From the NCBI GenBank assembly GCA_947467145.1, contig CANIGJ010000005.1, positions 109,806 through 173,805 of the forward strand: DNA of 64,000 bases, written 5' to 3'. The position numbers and the translations under genes are program-made. The notes under the pieces are model-generated. The model searched no databases and was not told the origin of the DNA. It was given only the letters and a program-made list of their open reading frames with translations. Shown piece by piece: positions 35,130 through 45,028 of this stretch; position 1 is the stretch's first letter, and every line of letters starts with the position of its first letter. Origin of the DNA: Rhodospirillaceae bacterium (lineage in GTDB: Bacteria > Pseudomonadota > Alphaproteobacteria > Rhodospirillales > UBA2165).

Positions 35130-36220
35130 GACCCATTGCTCCGTTCTTTGATGATTTTTTCCACGATCCGCACGGCGATGTTGTCGCCGCGCCGCCCCAT
35201 ATTTCCTTTGAACATCGAAATGTCGCCGCAGCGCACATCCACGAGGGACTGCGGCGTCGCGTTCAAGGGAATTTGCGATCCGACCTTGAGATTGAAGATC
35301 TCGCCCAAGGTCATGGTCTGCTGGTCGAGCACCGCCGTGAGATCGACGTCGGTCTTCCACAGCTCTTCGGCCAAATGCGTTTCCCAGATCGAGTCGCGAC
35401 CGAACTTCTCGCCCATGAACATCTGCAGCAGAAGTTCGCGGACCGGTTCCAGGGTCGCATACGGGATCATCAGTTCGAGGCGGCCGCCGCGATCTTCCAT
35501 GTCGATGCGTAGCTTGGCGACGATCGCCGCGTTCGATGGGCGCGAGATCGTGGCGAAACGCGGATTGGTTTCCAGCCGCTCGAAGCGGAACGTGACCGGG
35601 CTCAACGGATCGAAGGCGGCGCTCAGATCGGCCAGCACGACATGAACCATGCGTTCGACGAGATTGCGTTCGATGGTCGTGTAGGGCCGGCCTTCGATGC
35701 GCATGGCAGCCGTGCCGCGACGACCGCCCAGCAGCACGTCGACCGTGGAATAGATCAGCGCGCTATCGACCGTGAGCAGGCCGAAATTGTCCCATTCCTC
35801 GGCCTTGAACACGGCCAGCATGGCGGGCAGCGGGATCGAATTGAGATAATCGCCGAAGCGTAAGCTCGTGATGTTGTCGAGCGAGACTTCGACGTTGTCG
35901 GAGGTGAAGTTACGCAAACTTGTCGACATCATGCGGACCAGGCGGTCGAACACGACTTCGAGCATCGGCAGGCGTTCATAGGACACCAACGCCGAATTGA
36001 GGATCGCCTGGATGCCGGATTTTTCAGCGCCTTCGTCCTGCTCGTCGTCAAAACCGAGAAGGCTGTCGATTTCGTCCTGGTTGAGGACGCGCGTCGTCTC
36101 GCGCCCCGGGCGCGCCGCCGCACCGCCGGCCGCGCCGTCGCCGCTGACCATGGCTTCCCATTCGGCCGCCAGGTCGTCCTGTTCGTCGCCCGCAGGCTTT
36201 TCGTCCGCCGGAGCCGTCAT
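35126..36220 (-). CDS. fliM: Flagellar motor switch protein FliM
   Basis: 364 aa. The N-terminal CheY-binding motif (LNQDEIDSLLGFDDEQD) is present after a 45-residue acidic leader; the middle domain has LVRMMSTSLRNFTSDNVEVS and LTVDSALIYSTVDVLLGGRR; the C-terminal SpoA domain includes LGEIFNLKVGSQIPLNATPQ. FliM forms the middle of the C ring and receives the chemotaxis signal. FliN is not in this window. It is 15 bp after the second fliL and overlaps the next gene (GTGA). Confidence 0.94.
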   Translation of the reverse strand: MTAPADEKPAGDEQDDLAAEWEAMVSGDGAAGGAAARPGRETTRVLNQDEIDSLLGFDDEQDEGAEKSGIQAILNSALVSYERLPMLEVVFDRLVRMMSTSLRNFTSDNVEVSLDNITSLRFGDYLNSIPLPAMLAVFKAEEWDNFGLLTVDSALIYSTVDVLLGGRRGTAAMRIEGRPYTTIERNLVERMVHVVLADLSAAFDPLSPVTFRFERLETNPRFATISRPSNAAIVAKLRIDMEDRGGRLELMIPYATLEPVRELLLQMFMGEKFGRDSIWETHLAEELWKTDVDLTAVLDQQTMTLGEIFNLKVGSQIPLNATPQSLVDVRCGDISMFKGNMGRRGDNIAVRIVEKIIKERSNGS

Positions 36221-36235
36221 GTCAGATACGCCTTC

Positions 36236-36793
36236 TCATTGGATCAGCATCTCTTTGAACAGTACCGCGTTGATCTTGGCGGGCGCGGCCGCGGCTTTGA
36301 CCCGGGTCAGCAATTCCTCGCGCAGGCGATACATACCGGCCGATCCCTTGAGGTCCTCGACGCGCAATTCGCGCAGATACACCTGAAAATTGTCGACGAT
36401 CCGCGGCATCACGGCCTGGATCTTCGGGATCTCCTGCGCGTTATTCACTTCAAGGGCGACGCGGATCTTCAAAAAGGCGGTTTTGCGCTGCGCCGTATTC
36501 ATGGTGACGATCATTTCGGGCATATCGAAGAACACCGACGGCCCGGCCGGCCCCTTGGGGCCCTGCTTCTCAGCCCCGCCTTCGGCGGTTTCGCCACCCT
36601 CGACGGCTTCTTTCTTGTGCAGGACCGAATCCAGCAGGCCGCTGAAATAAAGCCCTGCGCCGGCGCCCAAAAGCACGACAACGACGGCACCGATGATGAT
36701 GAACAGCTTTTTCTTGCCGCCCCCACCGCCGGATTCCTCGCCGCCCCCACCGCCTTCGGCGTCGTCGGCATCTTCGAAGTCGTCGTCAGCCAT
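36236..36793 (-). CDS. fliL: FliL-family protein (second copy)
   Basis: 185 aa. Acidic/glycine-rich N-terminus, one membrane helix after KKKLFIIIGAV, then the FliL periplasmic domain (FFDMPEMIVTMNTAQRKTAF LKIRVALEV; VDNFQVYLRELRVEDLKGSA). FliL surrounds and stabilises stators near the basal body. It shares long stretches with the copy at 36934 and is probably a tandem duplicate. Fifteen bp upstream of fliM. Confidence 0.9.
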   Translation of the reverse strand: MADDDFEDADDAEGGGGGEESGGGGGKKKLFIIIGAVVVVLLGAGAGLYFSGLLDSVLHKKEAVEGGETAEGGAEKQGPKGPAGPSVFFDMPEMIVTMNTAQRKTAFLKIRVALEVNNAQEIPKIQAVMPRIVDNFQVYLRELRVEDLKGSAGMYRLREELLTRVKAAAAPAKINAVLFKEMLIQ

Positions 36794-36933
36794 CTACGCC
36801 CAACCATCACTTATATGTCGATATCGCGGCAAAATAGCCGTGTCCGACTTTGGTCATACGTTACGGGGCCTTTCTTAAGAACTGGTTGAAAGCCGCCCGT
36901 TTGCGCGCCGAAACTGCCCTACGGTGCGTTTTT

Positions 36934-37488
36934 TCACTGGACCTGCAGGTCTTTGAACAACACCGCGTTGACCTTGGCCGGTGCCACCGCCGCCTTGATG
37001 CGGGTCAACATCTCTTCCTTGAGCCGATAGGCCCCGGCCGAACCCTTAAGCTCGTCGGGCTTCAATTCGCGCAGATACCCCTGCAAATTGTCGACGATCC
37101 GGGGCATCGCGGCCTGCACCTTGGGGATTTCCGAGGCCTGGGGAACCTCGAGGGACAGCCGGATTTTCATGAAGGCGGCCTTGGCCTTGGTCGAGGTATT
37201 CAAGGTCACGATCATCTCGGGCATGTCGAAAAAGGCGACCGGACCGACCGGGCCGGTCTCTTTCGGCGCCCCTTTGGCCGGTTCAGCCTCAGCGGCGTGC
37301 TCAGCCTCGACGGTTTCCTTCTTCTTGCCCAACAGGGGATCGAGAATGCCGGTGAAGAACAGCCCCGCGCCAATACCCAGCAGGACGAACACGGCTGCGC
37401 CGATGATGATGAACAGTTTCTTCTTACTGCCACCGCCGTCGTGTTCTTCTCCGCCGCCTTCGGCTTCGTCATCCTCGTCGTGGGCCAT
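36934..37488 (-). CDS. fliL: FliL-family protein (first copy)
   Basis: 184 aa with the same architecture as its neighbour: acidic leader, KKKLFIIIGAAVFVLLGIGA membrane helix, periplasmic domain with FFDMPEMIVTLNTSTKAKAA and VDNLQGYLRELKPDELKGSA. It heads the minus-strand motor operon; the divergent flgF operon starts 213 bp away. A 140-bp gap separates it from the second copy, so each may have its own promoter. Confidence 0.9.
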   Translation of the reverse strand: MAHDEDDEAEGGGEEHDGGGSKKKLFIIIGAAVFVLLGIGAGLFFTGILDPLLGKKKETVEAEHAAEAEPAKGAPKETGPVGPVAFFDMPEMIVTLNTSTKAKAAFMKIRLSLEVPQASEIPKVQAAMPRIVDNLQGYLRELKPDELKGSAGAYRLKEEMLTRIKAAVAPAKVNAVLFKDLQVQ

Positions 37489-37643
37489 TTGTCTCCCGCA
37501 TACATCGTCTTAGCGTTGGCGATCTTATGGTGCGTCGCGACCCGGCAACAAGTGCCGCGCGGCCTGTACCGTGCGTGTCCCCCGCCGCCCGCCGCACGTC
37601 GCCGATCGGGCAAATACCCAAGAAATCCAACGATTATTGAAGT

Positions 37644-37659
37644 TGGCACGATCGATGCA
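37644..37659 (+). promoter_or_regulatory. Sigma54 promoter of flgF-flgG-flgA-flgH
   Basis: TGGCACG-atcg-ATGCA matches TGGCACG-N4-TTGCA, with GG and GC 10 bp apart (GG at 37645, GC at 37657), 42 bp before the flgF start. Confidence 0.78.
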
Positions 37660-37701
37660 GTGTAGCTGGCACATTCCAAGTTAATTGGAAGGAACGGGAA
37701 A

Positions 37702-38439
37702 ATGGAAACTACATCGTATATCGCGTTGTCGCGCCAAGGTGCGCTGCGACGCGAAATGGACGTCATCGCCCACAACGTCGCGAACATGAATTCGACCGCC
37801 TACAAGGGCGAGAAGATGATGTTTGTGGAACATCTGTCGAAAAGCCGCGACGACCTCAGCTTCATTCCACGCAAGCTGTCGTTCACGCGTGACGTCGCCC
37901 AATACCGCAATCTGACCGAAGGCCCGATCAACACGACCGGCAACACCTTCGACGTCGCGATCCGCGGCGAAGGCTACTTCGCCATCCAAAAGCAGGACGG
38001 GACGGAAAACTACACCCGCAACGGCAGCTTCACGATGGACAGTACAGGCCAGCTCGTGACGCAAAGCGGCGATCCGGTCATGTCGAACGGCGGTGCGCCC
38101 GTTTTCTTCACGCCGCAGGACACCAAGATCACGATCTCGGCCGACGGTACGATCTCGACCAACAACGGCCCCATCGGGCGGCTCCGCGTCGTCAAATTCG
38201 AAGACGAGCAGAACCTCAAGATGGAACAAGGTGGTCTGTTGAGTACCGATCAGACCCCACAAGACATCCCACGGCCCGCCATCGTCCAAGGCGCCCTCGA
38301 AGGCTCGAACATCCAACCGGTGCTCGAGATGGCCCGCATGATCGAAGTCAGTCGCACCTATGACAGCGTCAAGAGCTTCATCGAAAGTGAAGACGGCCGT
38401 CAGCGCAAGATGATCGATCAGCTTGGCGCACGCACGTAA
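37702..38439 (+). CDS. flgF: Flagellar basal-body rod protein FlgF
   Basis: 245 aa. N-terminal MDVIAHNVANMNSTAYKGEK and the central IRGEGYFAIQKQDGTENYTR NGSF are FlgF/G-type motifs; the C-terminal ARMIEVSRTYDSVKSFIESE matches FlgF. Proximal/distal rod junction. SD AAGGAACGGG. Preceded by a good sigma54 promoter and followed by flgG after 21 bp. Confidence 0.92.
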   Translation: METTSYIALSRQGALRREMDVIAHNVANMNSTAYKGEKMMFVEHLSKSRDDLSFIPRKLSFTRDVAQYRNLTEGPINTTGNTFDVAIRGEGYFAIQKQDGTENYTRNGSFTMDSTGQLVTQSGDPVMSNGGAPVFFTPQDTKITISADGTISTNNGPIGRLRVVKFEDEQNLKMEQGGLLSTDQTPQDIPRPAIVQGALEGSNIQPVLEMARMIEVSRTYDSVKSFIESEDGRQRKMIDQLGART

Positions 38440-38460
38440 CCCGGCGGAAGGAAACAGAAC

Positions 38461-39246
<786 letters not shown>

Positions 39247-39251
39247 CGGCC

Positions 39252-40223
39252 ATGAAACAGATCATCACGGCACTTCTCGCCGCCTTCCTGGCGCTCTGGT
39301 TCGCCTCCGCGCATGCGGCGCCCGGCGTCGCATCTGGCGAAGTCAGCTTGCGCACGGCGGTCATCGTCGAAGACAACTACATCACCTTGGGCGATCTGTT
39401 CGAGAACGCCGGGGCCAACGCGGGCAAAAAAATCGCCTATGCGCCGGCACCCGGCAAGCGCGCAACCTTCGACGCCAAATGGCTTTTTAGGGTTGCGAGC
39501 GCCTATAAGCTCGACTGGCGGCCGTTTACCATGAATACCCATTCCGTGGTCGAACGCGCGAGCCAGGTCATCCAGAGAGACGAAATCCACGACGCACTGA
39601 TACAGGCGCTGCAAGCCCGTGGCGTGAAGTCCGGTTTCGAACTCGAATTGGCGGCCGGCACGATGAACCTGCACGTCGCCGCCAACAATGCCGGAACCGT
39701 CGGCATCGAAGGACTGACGTTCGATGCCGGCAACGGTCGCTTCGTCGCCACCGTCGCTGTGCCGGCCAACGATCCAGCCGCCCAGCGAACCCGCGTGACC
39801 GGCAAGATCCACAAGCTGGTGTCCGTGCCGGTTCTCGCCGACAACAAGAAACGTGGCGATGTGATCCGCGCAAGCGACATCCAATGGCGCGATGTGCGCG
39901 CATCCAACGTCCGTGACCATGTCATTACCGACGATGACGAACTCATCGGCATGGCGGCCAAGAACGAAATCAAAGCGGACTCGGCTATCAACATCTCGCA
40001 GCTGCGCCGTCCACTCCTGGTCGCGAAAGGCGCGCTCGTCACGATCGAGCTCGCCCAAGGCGGCATGTCGCTCTCCGCGCAGGGCAAGGCGCAGGAAGAA
40101 GGCAGCCTGGGCGACGTCATCAAGGTGATGAACAATCGCAGCAACAAGATCATCGAAGCCAAGATCAACGGCAACAATCGCGTCGCGGTCCAGAACGGCC
40201 GCACCGATATGGCCAGCAACTAG
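39252..40223 (+). CDS. flgA: Flagella basal body P-ring formation protein FlgA
   Basis: 323 aa, long for FlgA, with a signal peptide (QIITALLAAFLALWFASAHA) and a C-terminal SAF/ChapFlgA domain (SVPVLADNKKRGDVIRASDI, DDELIGMAAKNEIKADSAIN, GKAQEEGSLGDVIKVMNNRS). FlgA is the periplasmic chaperone for FlgI. Located between flgG and flgH. Confidence 0.9.
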   Translation: MKQIITALLAAFLALWFASAHAAPGVASGEVSLRTAVIVEDNYITLGDLFENAGANAGKKIAYAPAPGKRATFDAKWLFRVASAYKLDWRPFTMNTHSVVERASQVIQRDEIHDALIQALQARGVKSGFELELAAGTMNLHVAANNAGTVGIEGLTFDAGNGRFVATVAVPANDPAAQRTRVTGKIHKLVSVPVLADNKKRGDVIRASDIQWRDVRASNVRDHVITDDDELIGMAAKNEIKADSAINISQLRRPLLVAKGALVTIELAQGGMSLSAQGKAQEEGSLGDVIKVMNNRSNKIIEAKINGNNRVAVQNGRTDMASN

Positions 40224-40243
40224 GCCGCGCTGAGGATACGTAG

Positions 40244-41017
40244 ATGAACAAATCTCAACATTCGCAGATCGCACGCTTCCTGCTCTCCGGCGTTTCGGTC
40301 CTTTGCCTGGGTTCCGTCCTCGCAGGCTGCAACACTCTGTCACGCCTGTCCGAAGTCGGCGGCGGCCCGCAGGTTTCCGAAGTCACCAATCCGACGGCGC
40401 GGCCCGGCTATCGTCCGGTCAGCATGCCGATGCCCGCACCCAGAGAAGCCAGCCGTCAGGCGAACTCGCTGTGGCGTCCGGGTGCGCGCGCGTTCTTCCG
40501 CGATCAGCGCGCCTCCGAAGTGGGCGACATCATGACGGTGAAGCTGTCGATCTCCGACAGCGCCAAGTTGGACAACAAGACCACGCGCGATCGTGACGAT
40601 TCCGAAGTGAATGCTTTCTCCGCACTCCTCGGTCTCGAAGCAGAAGCATCGAAGATCCTTCCCAATGCCATCGATCCAGCCAACGCAGTGAATGTCGGCA
40701 ACAAGCATTCAACATCCGGCGACGGCAAGATCGACCGCAAGGAAGCGATCTCCATCCTCGTCGCCGGCGTGATCACGCAGATCCTGCCCAACGGCAATCT
40801 GGTCGTGTTCGGACGCCAGGAAATCAAGGTGAACGCAGAAATGCGCGAAGTCATGGTGACCGGCATCGTGCGGCCGGAAGACATCGACTACACCAACACG
40901 ATCAGTCACGAAAAGATTGCAGAATTGCGCGTTGCCTACGGCGGCCGCGGCACGCTGAGCGATATCCAGCAGCCGCGCTGGGGCACGCAGATTATCGACG
41001 TTATCTTCCCGTTCTAA
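40244..41017 (+). CDS. flgH: Flagellar L-ring lipoprotein FlgH
   Basis: 257 aa. Lipoprotein signal with lipobox LAGC (Cys29), then FlgH motifs: SLWRPGARAFFRDQRASEVG DIMTV, the LPNGNLVVFGRQEIKVNAEM segment and IVRPEDIDYTNTISHEKIAE. It builds the outer-membrane L ring. Last gene of the flgFGAH unit, followed by a perfect terminator. Confidence 0.95.
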   Translation: MNKSQHSQIARFLLSGVSVLCLGSVLAGCNTLSRLSEVGGGPQVSEVTNPTARPGYRPVSMPMPAPREASRQANSLWRPGARAFFRDQRASEVGDIMTVKLSISDSAKLDNKTTRDRDDSEVNAFSALLGLEAEASKILPNAIDPANAVNVGNKHSTSGDGKIDRKEAISILVAGVITQILPNGNLVVFGRQEIKVNAEMREVMVTGIVRPEDIDYTNTISHEKIAELRVAYGGRGTLSDIQQPRWGTQIIDVIFPF

Positions 41018-41041
41018 TTCCAACCGAATTGGAACAACTTC

Positions 41042-41075
41042 GGGCCGATGGGTTTTCCCATCGGCCCTTTTTTTT
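41042..41075 (+). terminator. Terminator after flgH
   Basis: gggccgatggg / cccatcggccc with a tttt loop, followed by eight T. It lies 24 bp after the flgH stop. Confidence 0.9.
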
Positions 41076-41123
41076 CGTCGATCGTTTGGCGCGGATGGAG
41101 AACTCCTCCGCGCAGCTCAAGCT

Positions 41124-41540
41124 TTAGTCGTCGCGGCGCGTGCGTTCCGCGCGCTCGTGACGTTCTTGCGCCTCGATGCTCAAGGTCGCGATCGGGCGCG
41201 CTTCCAGCCGCTTCAGGCTGATGGGCTCGCCGGTCTCTTCGCAATACCCGTAGCTGCTGTCTTCGATGCGGCCGATCGCCTCATCGATCTTGCTGATCAA
41301 TTTGCGGGCGCGATCGCGCGTACGAAGTTCGAGCGAGCGATCCGTCTCCGCCGAGGCACGATCGGCGAGGTCGGGTTCGAGGACGCTGGTTTCTTTGAGG
41401 TTGAGCCGAGTCTCGAACGACTCGTCGAGCAATTCGGCTCTCCAACGCAGCAGCTTCTGGCGGAAATATTCCTGCTGAAGCGGATTCATGAACGGTTCCT
41501 TCTCGGAAGGAACGTAGTCAGGCGGTAGGGTAACAGTCAT
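41124..41540 (-). CDS. dksA: DksA-family transcription factor, single-Cys type
   Basis: 138 aa from the ATG at 41540 (MTVTLPPDYVPSEKEPFMNP); a longer frame to 41597 adds an unlikely leader. The coiled-coil part (YFRQKLLRWRAELLDESFET, RASAETDRSLELRTRDRARK) and the YGYCEETGEPISLKRLEARP segment are DksA. Only the first of the four zinc-finger Cys is kept (CEET, then ARPIAT), as in the one-Cys DksA proteins known from alphaproteobacteria. It modulates RNA polymerase with ppGpp. Downstream of fliX on the same strand, 141 bp apart. Confidence 0.9.
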   Translation of the reverse strand: MTVTLPPDYVPSEKEPFMNPLQQEYFRQKLLRWRAELLDESFETRLNLKETSVLEPDLADRASAETDRSLELRTRDRARKLISKIDEAIGRIEDSSYGYCEETGEPISLKRLEARPIATLSIEAQERHERAERTRRDD

Positions 41541-41681
41541 TCGTGTACATGCCTCCCAAGGCCTTCGAATGGGCGCGGAATATAATTTCGCCCGCAACCC
41601 GCCTCAAGGGCCTTCTATGGGATTCCCCATCGACCACGCCCAAATGTCCGGAAACTGGCAGAAACGCTAGAGAAATAAACT

Positions 41682-42107
41682 CTAGCGGGTGAGTTTGGCG
41701 ATTTCGACTGCGGCGCGCAGTTCGATCTCGTCGATGATCTCGATCAGACGCGGATCGGTGACGTTGGCGCGGCGCAAACGCAAGGATTGCGCGAGATTCT
41801 CCAGCCGTTCGCGGGGCACCGCCCCGGCCAGGATGTCGCGCCGGATTTCCTCGAGCTTATCGAGGATGTCGGCACCGCGTTGCGCCATTTGACGCCGCGA
41901 CGCCCGCTCGCCGTCCTCTTCGACCTCCTGGGCGCCCAGCAGGCCGGACAGCGCCGAGACGCCGACGACACCTGATGTGCCCGCGACCTCACCCTCGCCT
42001 TCGGTCTTGGACAGGTGATCGGAAAAGCGCGGCCCCGTGGTGGACGAGGTCCGTTGGGGCCGTTGGGTCGCCGGGGTCGGCGTCGAGCGGATTTCAGGTA
42101 CTTTCAT
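41682..42107 (-). CDS. fliX: Flagellar assembly regulator FliX
   Basis: 141 aa. VSALSGLLGAQEVEEDGERA, RRQMAQRGADILDKLEEIRR and the C-terminal LIEIIDEIELRAAVEIAKLT match FliX of Caulobacter and relatives. FliX binds the sigma54 activator FlbD and couples early basal-body assembly to transcription of later flagellar genes. FlbD itself is not in the window. It is divergent from the sigma54-dependent hook-like gene at 42309, a plausible target. Confidence 0.88.
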   Translation of the reverse strand: MKVPEIRSTPTPATQRPQRTSSTTGPRFSDHLSKTEGEGEVAGTSGVVGVSALSGLLGAQEVEEDGERASRRQMAQRGADILDKLEEIRRDILAGAVPRERLENLAQSLRLRRANVTDPRLIEIIDEIELRAAVEIAKLTR

Positions 42108-42234
42108 CGCATCCGACCATACGCCAAATCGTCAAAACCGGCTACCCGGCAGGAATTGCCGCGCCGAAGCGGTCCGGGCGCGATTTTCCCAGCTGATAAA
42201 TGGCAGAAATCCGGGCTTTTCCGCCGATTTGATT

Positions 42235-42250
42235 TGGCATCCTTCTTGCG
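42235..42250 (+). promoter_or_regulatory. Sigma54 promoter of the 42309 hook-like gene
   Basis: TGGCATC-cttc-TTGCG, GG and GC separated by exactly 10 bp (GG 42236, GC 42248), 59 bp before the start codon. Confidence 0.78.
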
Positions 42251-42308
42251 TTCTCAAGGAAGCGATAACGCTGTTCACGCCCAAGTCAGAGATTCTGGAT
42301 AACCGGCC

Positions 42309-43655
42309 ATGCCCATTTTCGGCGCCTTTTCCTCACCTATCCTCGGCATGATGGCCCAAAGCCAGGCGTTCGGCTCGATCTCGCAGAACATCACCAACAT
42401 GAACACGGGTGGCTTCAAGTCCACCCAGACCCGCTTCTCGACCATCCTGGCGTCGACCTACTACGCCAATAAGGATGTCGGCGGTCTGATCCCGAACAAC
42501 AAGCAAAACGTCTCGGTGCAGGGCAACATCGTCTCGTCGACGAACAGCATGGATATCGCGATCAACGGCAAAGGCCTGTTCGTCGTGAACACCGCCGTCG
42601 ATGGCAGCGGCGAAGAGCTCTATACGCGCGACGGCGGCTTCAGCATCAAGAAAAACGGCACCGCCAGCAAAACCTTGACCTATGATGACGGCACGACAGC
42701 GTCGTTCACCTACGACAAGGGCTATCTCGTCGACAAAAACGGTCTCTACATCCAAGCCTGGGAACCCGACTCCAGCGGCAACTTCACGACGTCGTCGTCT
42801 CTCGTCTCGGTCCGCCTCGACAACGACGCGTTCGACGACGAGGCCGCAGCATCCACGACCGCGTCGCTGGCGGCGAATTTGCCGGCTGAATCGGCCGCCG
42901 GCGAAGAATACTTCACCAAGGCCAGCGCCTATACGAGCACCGGCGAATTGAAAACGTTCGAATTGGTCTGGACGCGCGAATCCGCTGCGCAGGCCTGGAA
43001 CGTGCGCGTGCGCTCCGATGCCGCCGGCGAAGCCAATCCGGATTCCACGATCGATGGCGCTTCCACGACGCCGTCATCCGGCTCGGAAGTATCGCTGGTC
43101 TTCGACAGCAACGGCCACCTGGCTTCCGCCGACGAGTCGCAGGCGATCTCGATCACCTATGCCGACGGCTCCACGGTCGCATTCGATCTCGACATCAGCG
43201 ACGTGACCTCGATCGGCGGAAACTTTCTCTACAATCTGTTCCAAAAGGACGGACGCGGCCCCGGCGAAATGCAGTCCTGGCGGTTCGACGATCAGGGCCA
43301 GATCCTCGGCAAGTTCAGCAACGGCATCGAACGCGCCATCTACAAGCTGCCGATCGCGACCTTTGTGAACGCCGATGGATTGGAAGCGCGTCAGGGCAAT
43401 ATTTACGCTGTATCCGTGGCATCGGGCGATCCGGTCTACCGCCAGGTCCGCGATCCGGCCGTCGTCGTCGGCGGCAATAACCAAGAAAAGCACGAGTTCG
43501 CGAGTTTCGTGCCGTTTGCGCACGAATTGTCGAACGTGAATCTGGAAAACGAATTCTCGCGCATGATCATGACGCAGCAGGCCTACAACATGTCTGCGAC
43601 GGTGTTCAAAAGCGTCGACGAGATGACCCAGACCGCGGCCGATCTGAAGAGCTAG
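42309..43655 (+). CDS. FlgE-like flagellar hook/rod-family protein
   Basis: 448 aa. The N-terminal motif FGSISQNITNMNTGGFKSTQ TRF, the MDIAINGKGLFVVN middle and the C-terminal LENEFSRMIMTQQAYNMSAT VFKSVDEMTQ place it in the flagellar rod/hook family closest to FlgE. A second, larger FlgE is encoded at 56410, which sits in the canonical fliK-flgD-flgE order, so this copy may form a specialised part of the hook or an alternative hook. It is a single-gene unit with its own sigma54 promoter; flgI follows behind another promoter. Confidence 0.85.
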   Translation: MPIFGAFSSPILGMMAQSQAFGSISQNITNMNTGGFKSTQTRFSTILASTYYANKDVGGLIPNNKQNVSVQGNIVSSTNSMDIAINGKGLFVVNTAVDGSGEELYTRDGGFSIKKNGTASKTLTYDDGTTASFTYDKGYLVDKNGLYIQAWEPDSSGNFTTSSSLVSVRLDNDAFDDEAAASTTASLAANLPAESAAGEEYFTKASAYTSTGELKTFELVWTRESAAQAWNVRVRSDAAGEANPDSTIDGASTTPSSGSEVSLVFDSNGHLASADESQAISITYADGSTVAFDLDISDVTSIGGNFLYNLFQKDGRGPGEMQSWRFDDQGQILGKFSNGIERAIYKLPIATFVNADGLEARQGNIYAVSVASGDPVYRQVRDPAVVVGGNNQEKHEFASFVPFAHELSNVNLENEFSRMIMTQQAYNMSATVFKSVDEMTQTAADLKS

Positions 43656-43802
43656 CCCCTAGCACTCCCCTCGCATCCCGCGTTTTCGCCACACGGCAAA
43701 AGATTCCCCACCCCCGGACCTTGCGGGACGCATGGGCTCTAGCCGGCGGCGGCGCCCTTCAAGATTTCCATACAATTCAATGACTTATGCCAATCACATG
43801 CT

Positions 43803-43818
43803 TGGCACGATATTCGCA
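43803..43818 (+). promoter_or_regulatory. Sigma54 promoter of the flgI operon
   Basis: TGGCACG-atat-TCGCA, GG (43804) and GC (43816) 10 bp apart, 48 bp before the preferred flgI start at 43866. Confidence 0.75.
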
Positions 43819-43865
43819 TTGGGTATGGCGAACCAATGCGGCTCGACCGCGATAAGGAACGGGAA

Positions 43866-45026
43866 ATGGTGGGTCACACTCAAACAACGATTGGGCGCAA
43901 GGACCGGCAAAGTTGGCTGGGCCTGGTCGCCGCGGCCGTACTGGCCGCCTTTGCCCTTCTGGGTGCCGTGGAGGCGAACGCCACCTCGCGCATCAAGGAT
44001 GTCGCCGACTTCGAAGGCGTGCGCGAAAACATGCTCGTCGGTTACGGCCTAGTGGTCGGTCTGAACAAGACCGGCGACACGATGAAGGAGGGCCATTTCA
44101 CCAAGCAGAGCCTGTTGGCCATGCTCGAACGGCTCGGCGTCAAACCGACCCAGGCCGGCCTCGACGCGAAAAACGTCGCCGCCGTCATGGTCACCGCCGA
44201 ATTGCCGGGCTTCGCCCGTCAGGGCGGCCGCATCGACGTGACGGTCAGCGCGCTCGGCGACGCCGGCAGCCTCGCCGGCGGCGTGCTTCTGGTTACGCCG
44301 CTGCTCGGCGCGGACGGCGAAGTCTACGCGGTCGCACAAGGCCACGTCGCCATCGGCGGCTTCACCGCCTCGGGCGCCGGCGAAACGGTGACCAAGGGCA
44401 TCCCGACCAACGCGCGCATCGCAGCCGGCGGCATCGTCGAACGCGAGATCGGTTTCGATCTGCAGAAACTTCAGCAGGTCCGCATCAGCCTGCGCAATCC
44501 CGACTTCACCACCGCGCGCCGCATGGCCGAAGCCATGAACGCCTTTCTCGGCACCGACGCCGCGCGTCCGTCCGACCCCGGCACGGTCACGCTGAAGGTT
44601 CCACGCGGCTACGAAGGCAATGTCGTCGGTCTGCTGACCGATGTCGAACAACTGCGCATCGAACCCGATCAGCAGGCACGCATCATCATCGACGAAACCT
44701 CGGGCACCATTGTGATGGGCGAAAACGTGCGCATCAGCACGGTCGCGGTCGCACAGGGCAACCTGACGATCCGCATCACCGAGACCCCGCAGGTGTCGCA
44801 GCCTGGACCGTTCTCGACCGGCGGCACAACGCAGGTCGTTCCGCGCACCGAAATCAACGTCGATGAAGGTGCCGACAAGAAGCTCGCCGTCATGGGCGGC
44901 GGCGTCACCTTGCAGGAACTCGTCAACGGCCTGAACTCGCTGGGCATCGGCCCGCGCGATCTCATTACCATCCTCCAAGCGGTCAAAGCAGCCGGTGCGC
45001 TGCAGGCCGACATCCAGGTGATGTGA
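43866..45026 (+). CDS. flgI: Flagellar P-ring protein FlgI
   Basis: 386 aa from the ATG at 43866, chosen because AAGGAACGGGA precedes it and because the sigma54 start site would fall too near an upstream in-frame ATG at 43836. A signal peptide (WLGLVAAAVLAAFALLGAVE) is followed by SRIKDVADFEGVRENMLVGY GLVVGLNKTGD, the FlgI signature, and a C-terminal LQELVNGLNSLGIGPRDLIT. It forms the P ring in the peptidoglycan layer with FlgA as chaperone. First gene of flgI-flgJ-flgN-flgK-flgL. Confidence 0.95.
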   Translation: MVGHTQTTIGRKDRQSWLGLVAAAVLAAFALLGAVEANATSRIKDVADFEGVRENMLVGYGLVVGLNKTGDTMKEGHFTKQSLLAMLERLGVKPTQAGLDAKNVAAVMVTAELPGFARQGGRIDVTVSALGDAGSLAGGVLLVTPLLGADGEVYAVAQGHVAIGGFTASGAGETVTKGIPTNARIAAGGIVEREIGFDLQKLQQVRISLRNPDFTTARRMAEAMNAFLGTDAARPSDPGTVTLKVPRGYEGNVVGLLTDVEQLRIEPDQQARIIIDETSGTIVMGENVRISTVAVAQGNLTIRITETPQVSQPGPFSTGGTTQVVPRTEINVDEGADKKLAVMGGGVTLQELVNGLNSLGIGPRDLITILQAVKAAGALQADIQVM

Positions 45027-45028
45027 TC

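Noticed and set aside
34578..35360. 260-codon version of the DUF6468-like gene
   Set aside because: The first 77 codons lie inside fliM in another frame and are Arg/Gln-rich noise; the GTG at 35129 gives a clean membrane helix and a GTGA junction.
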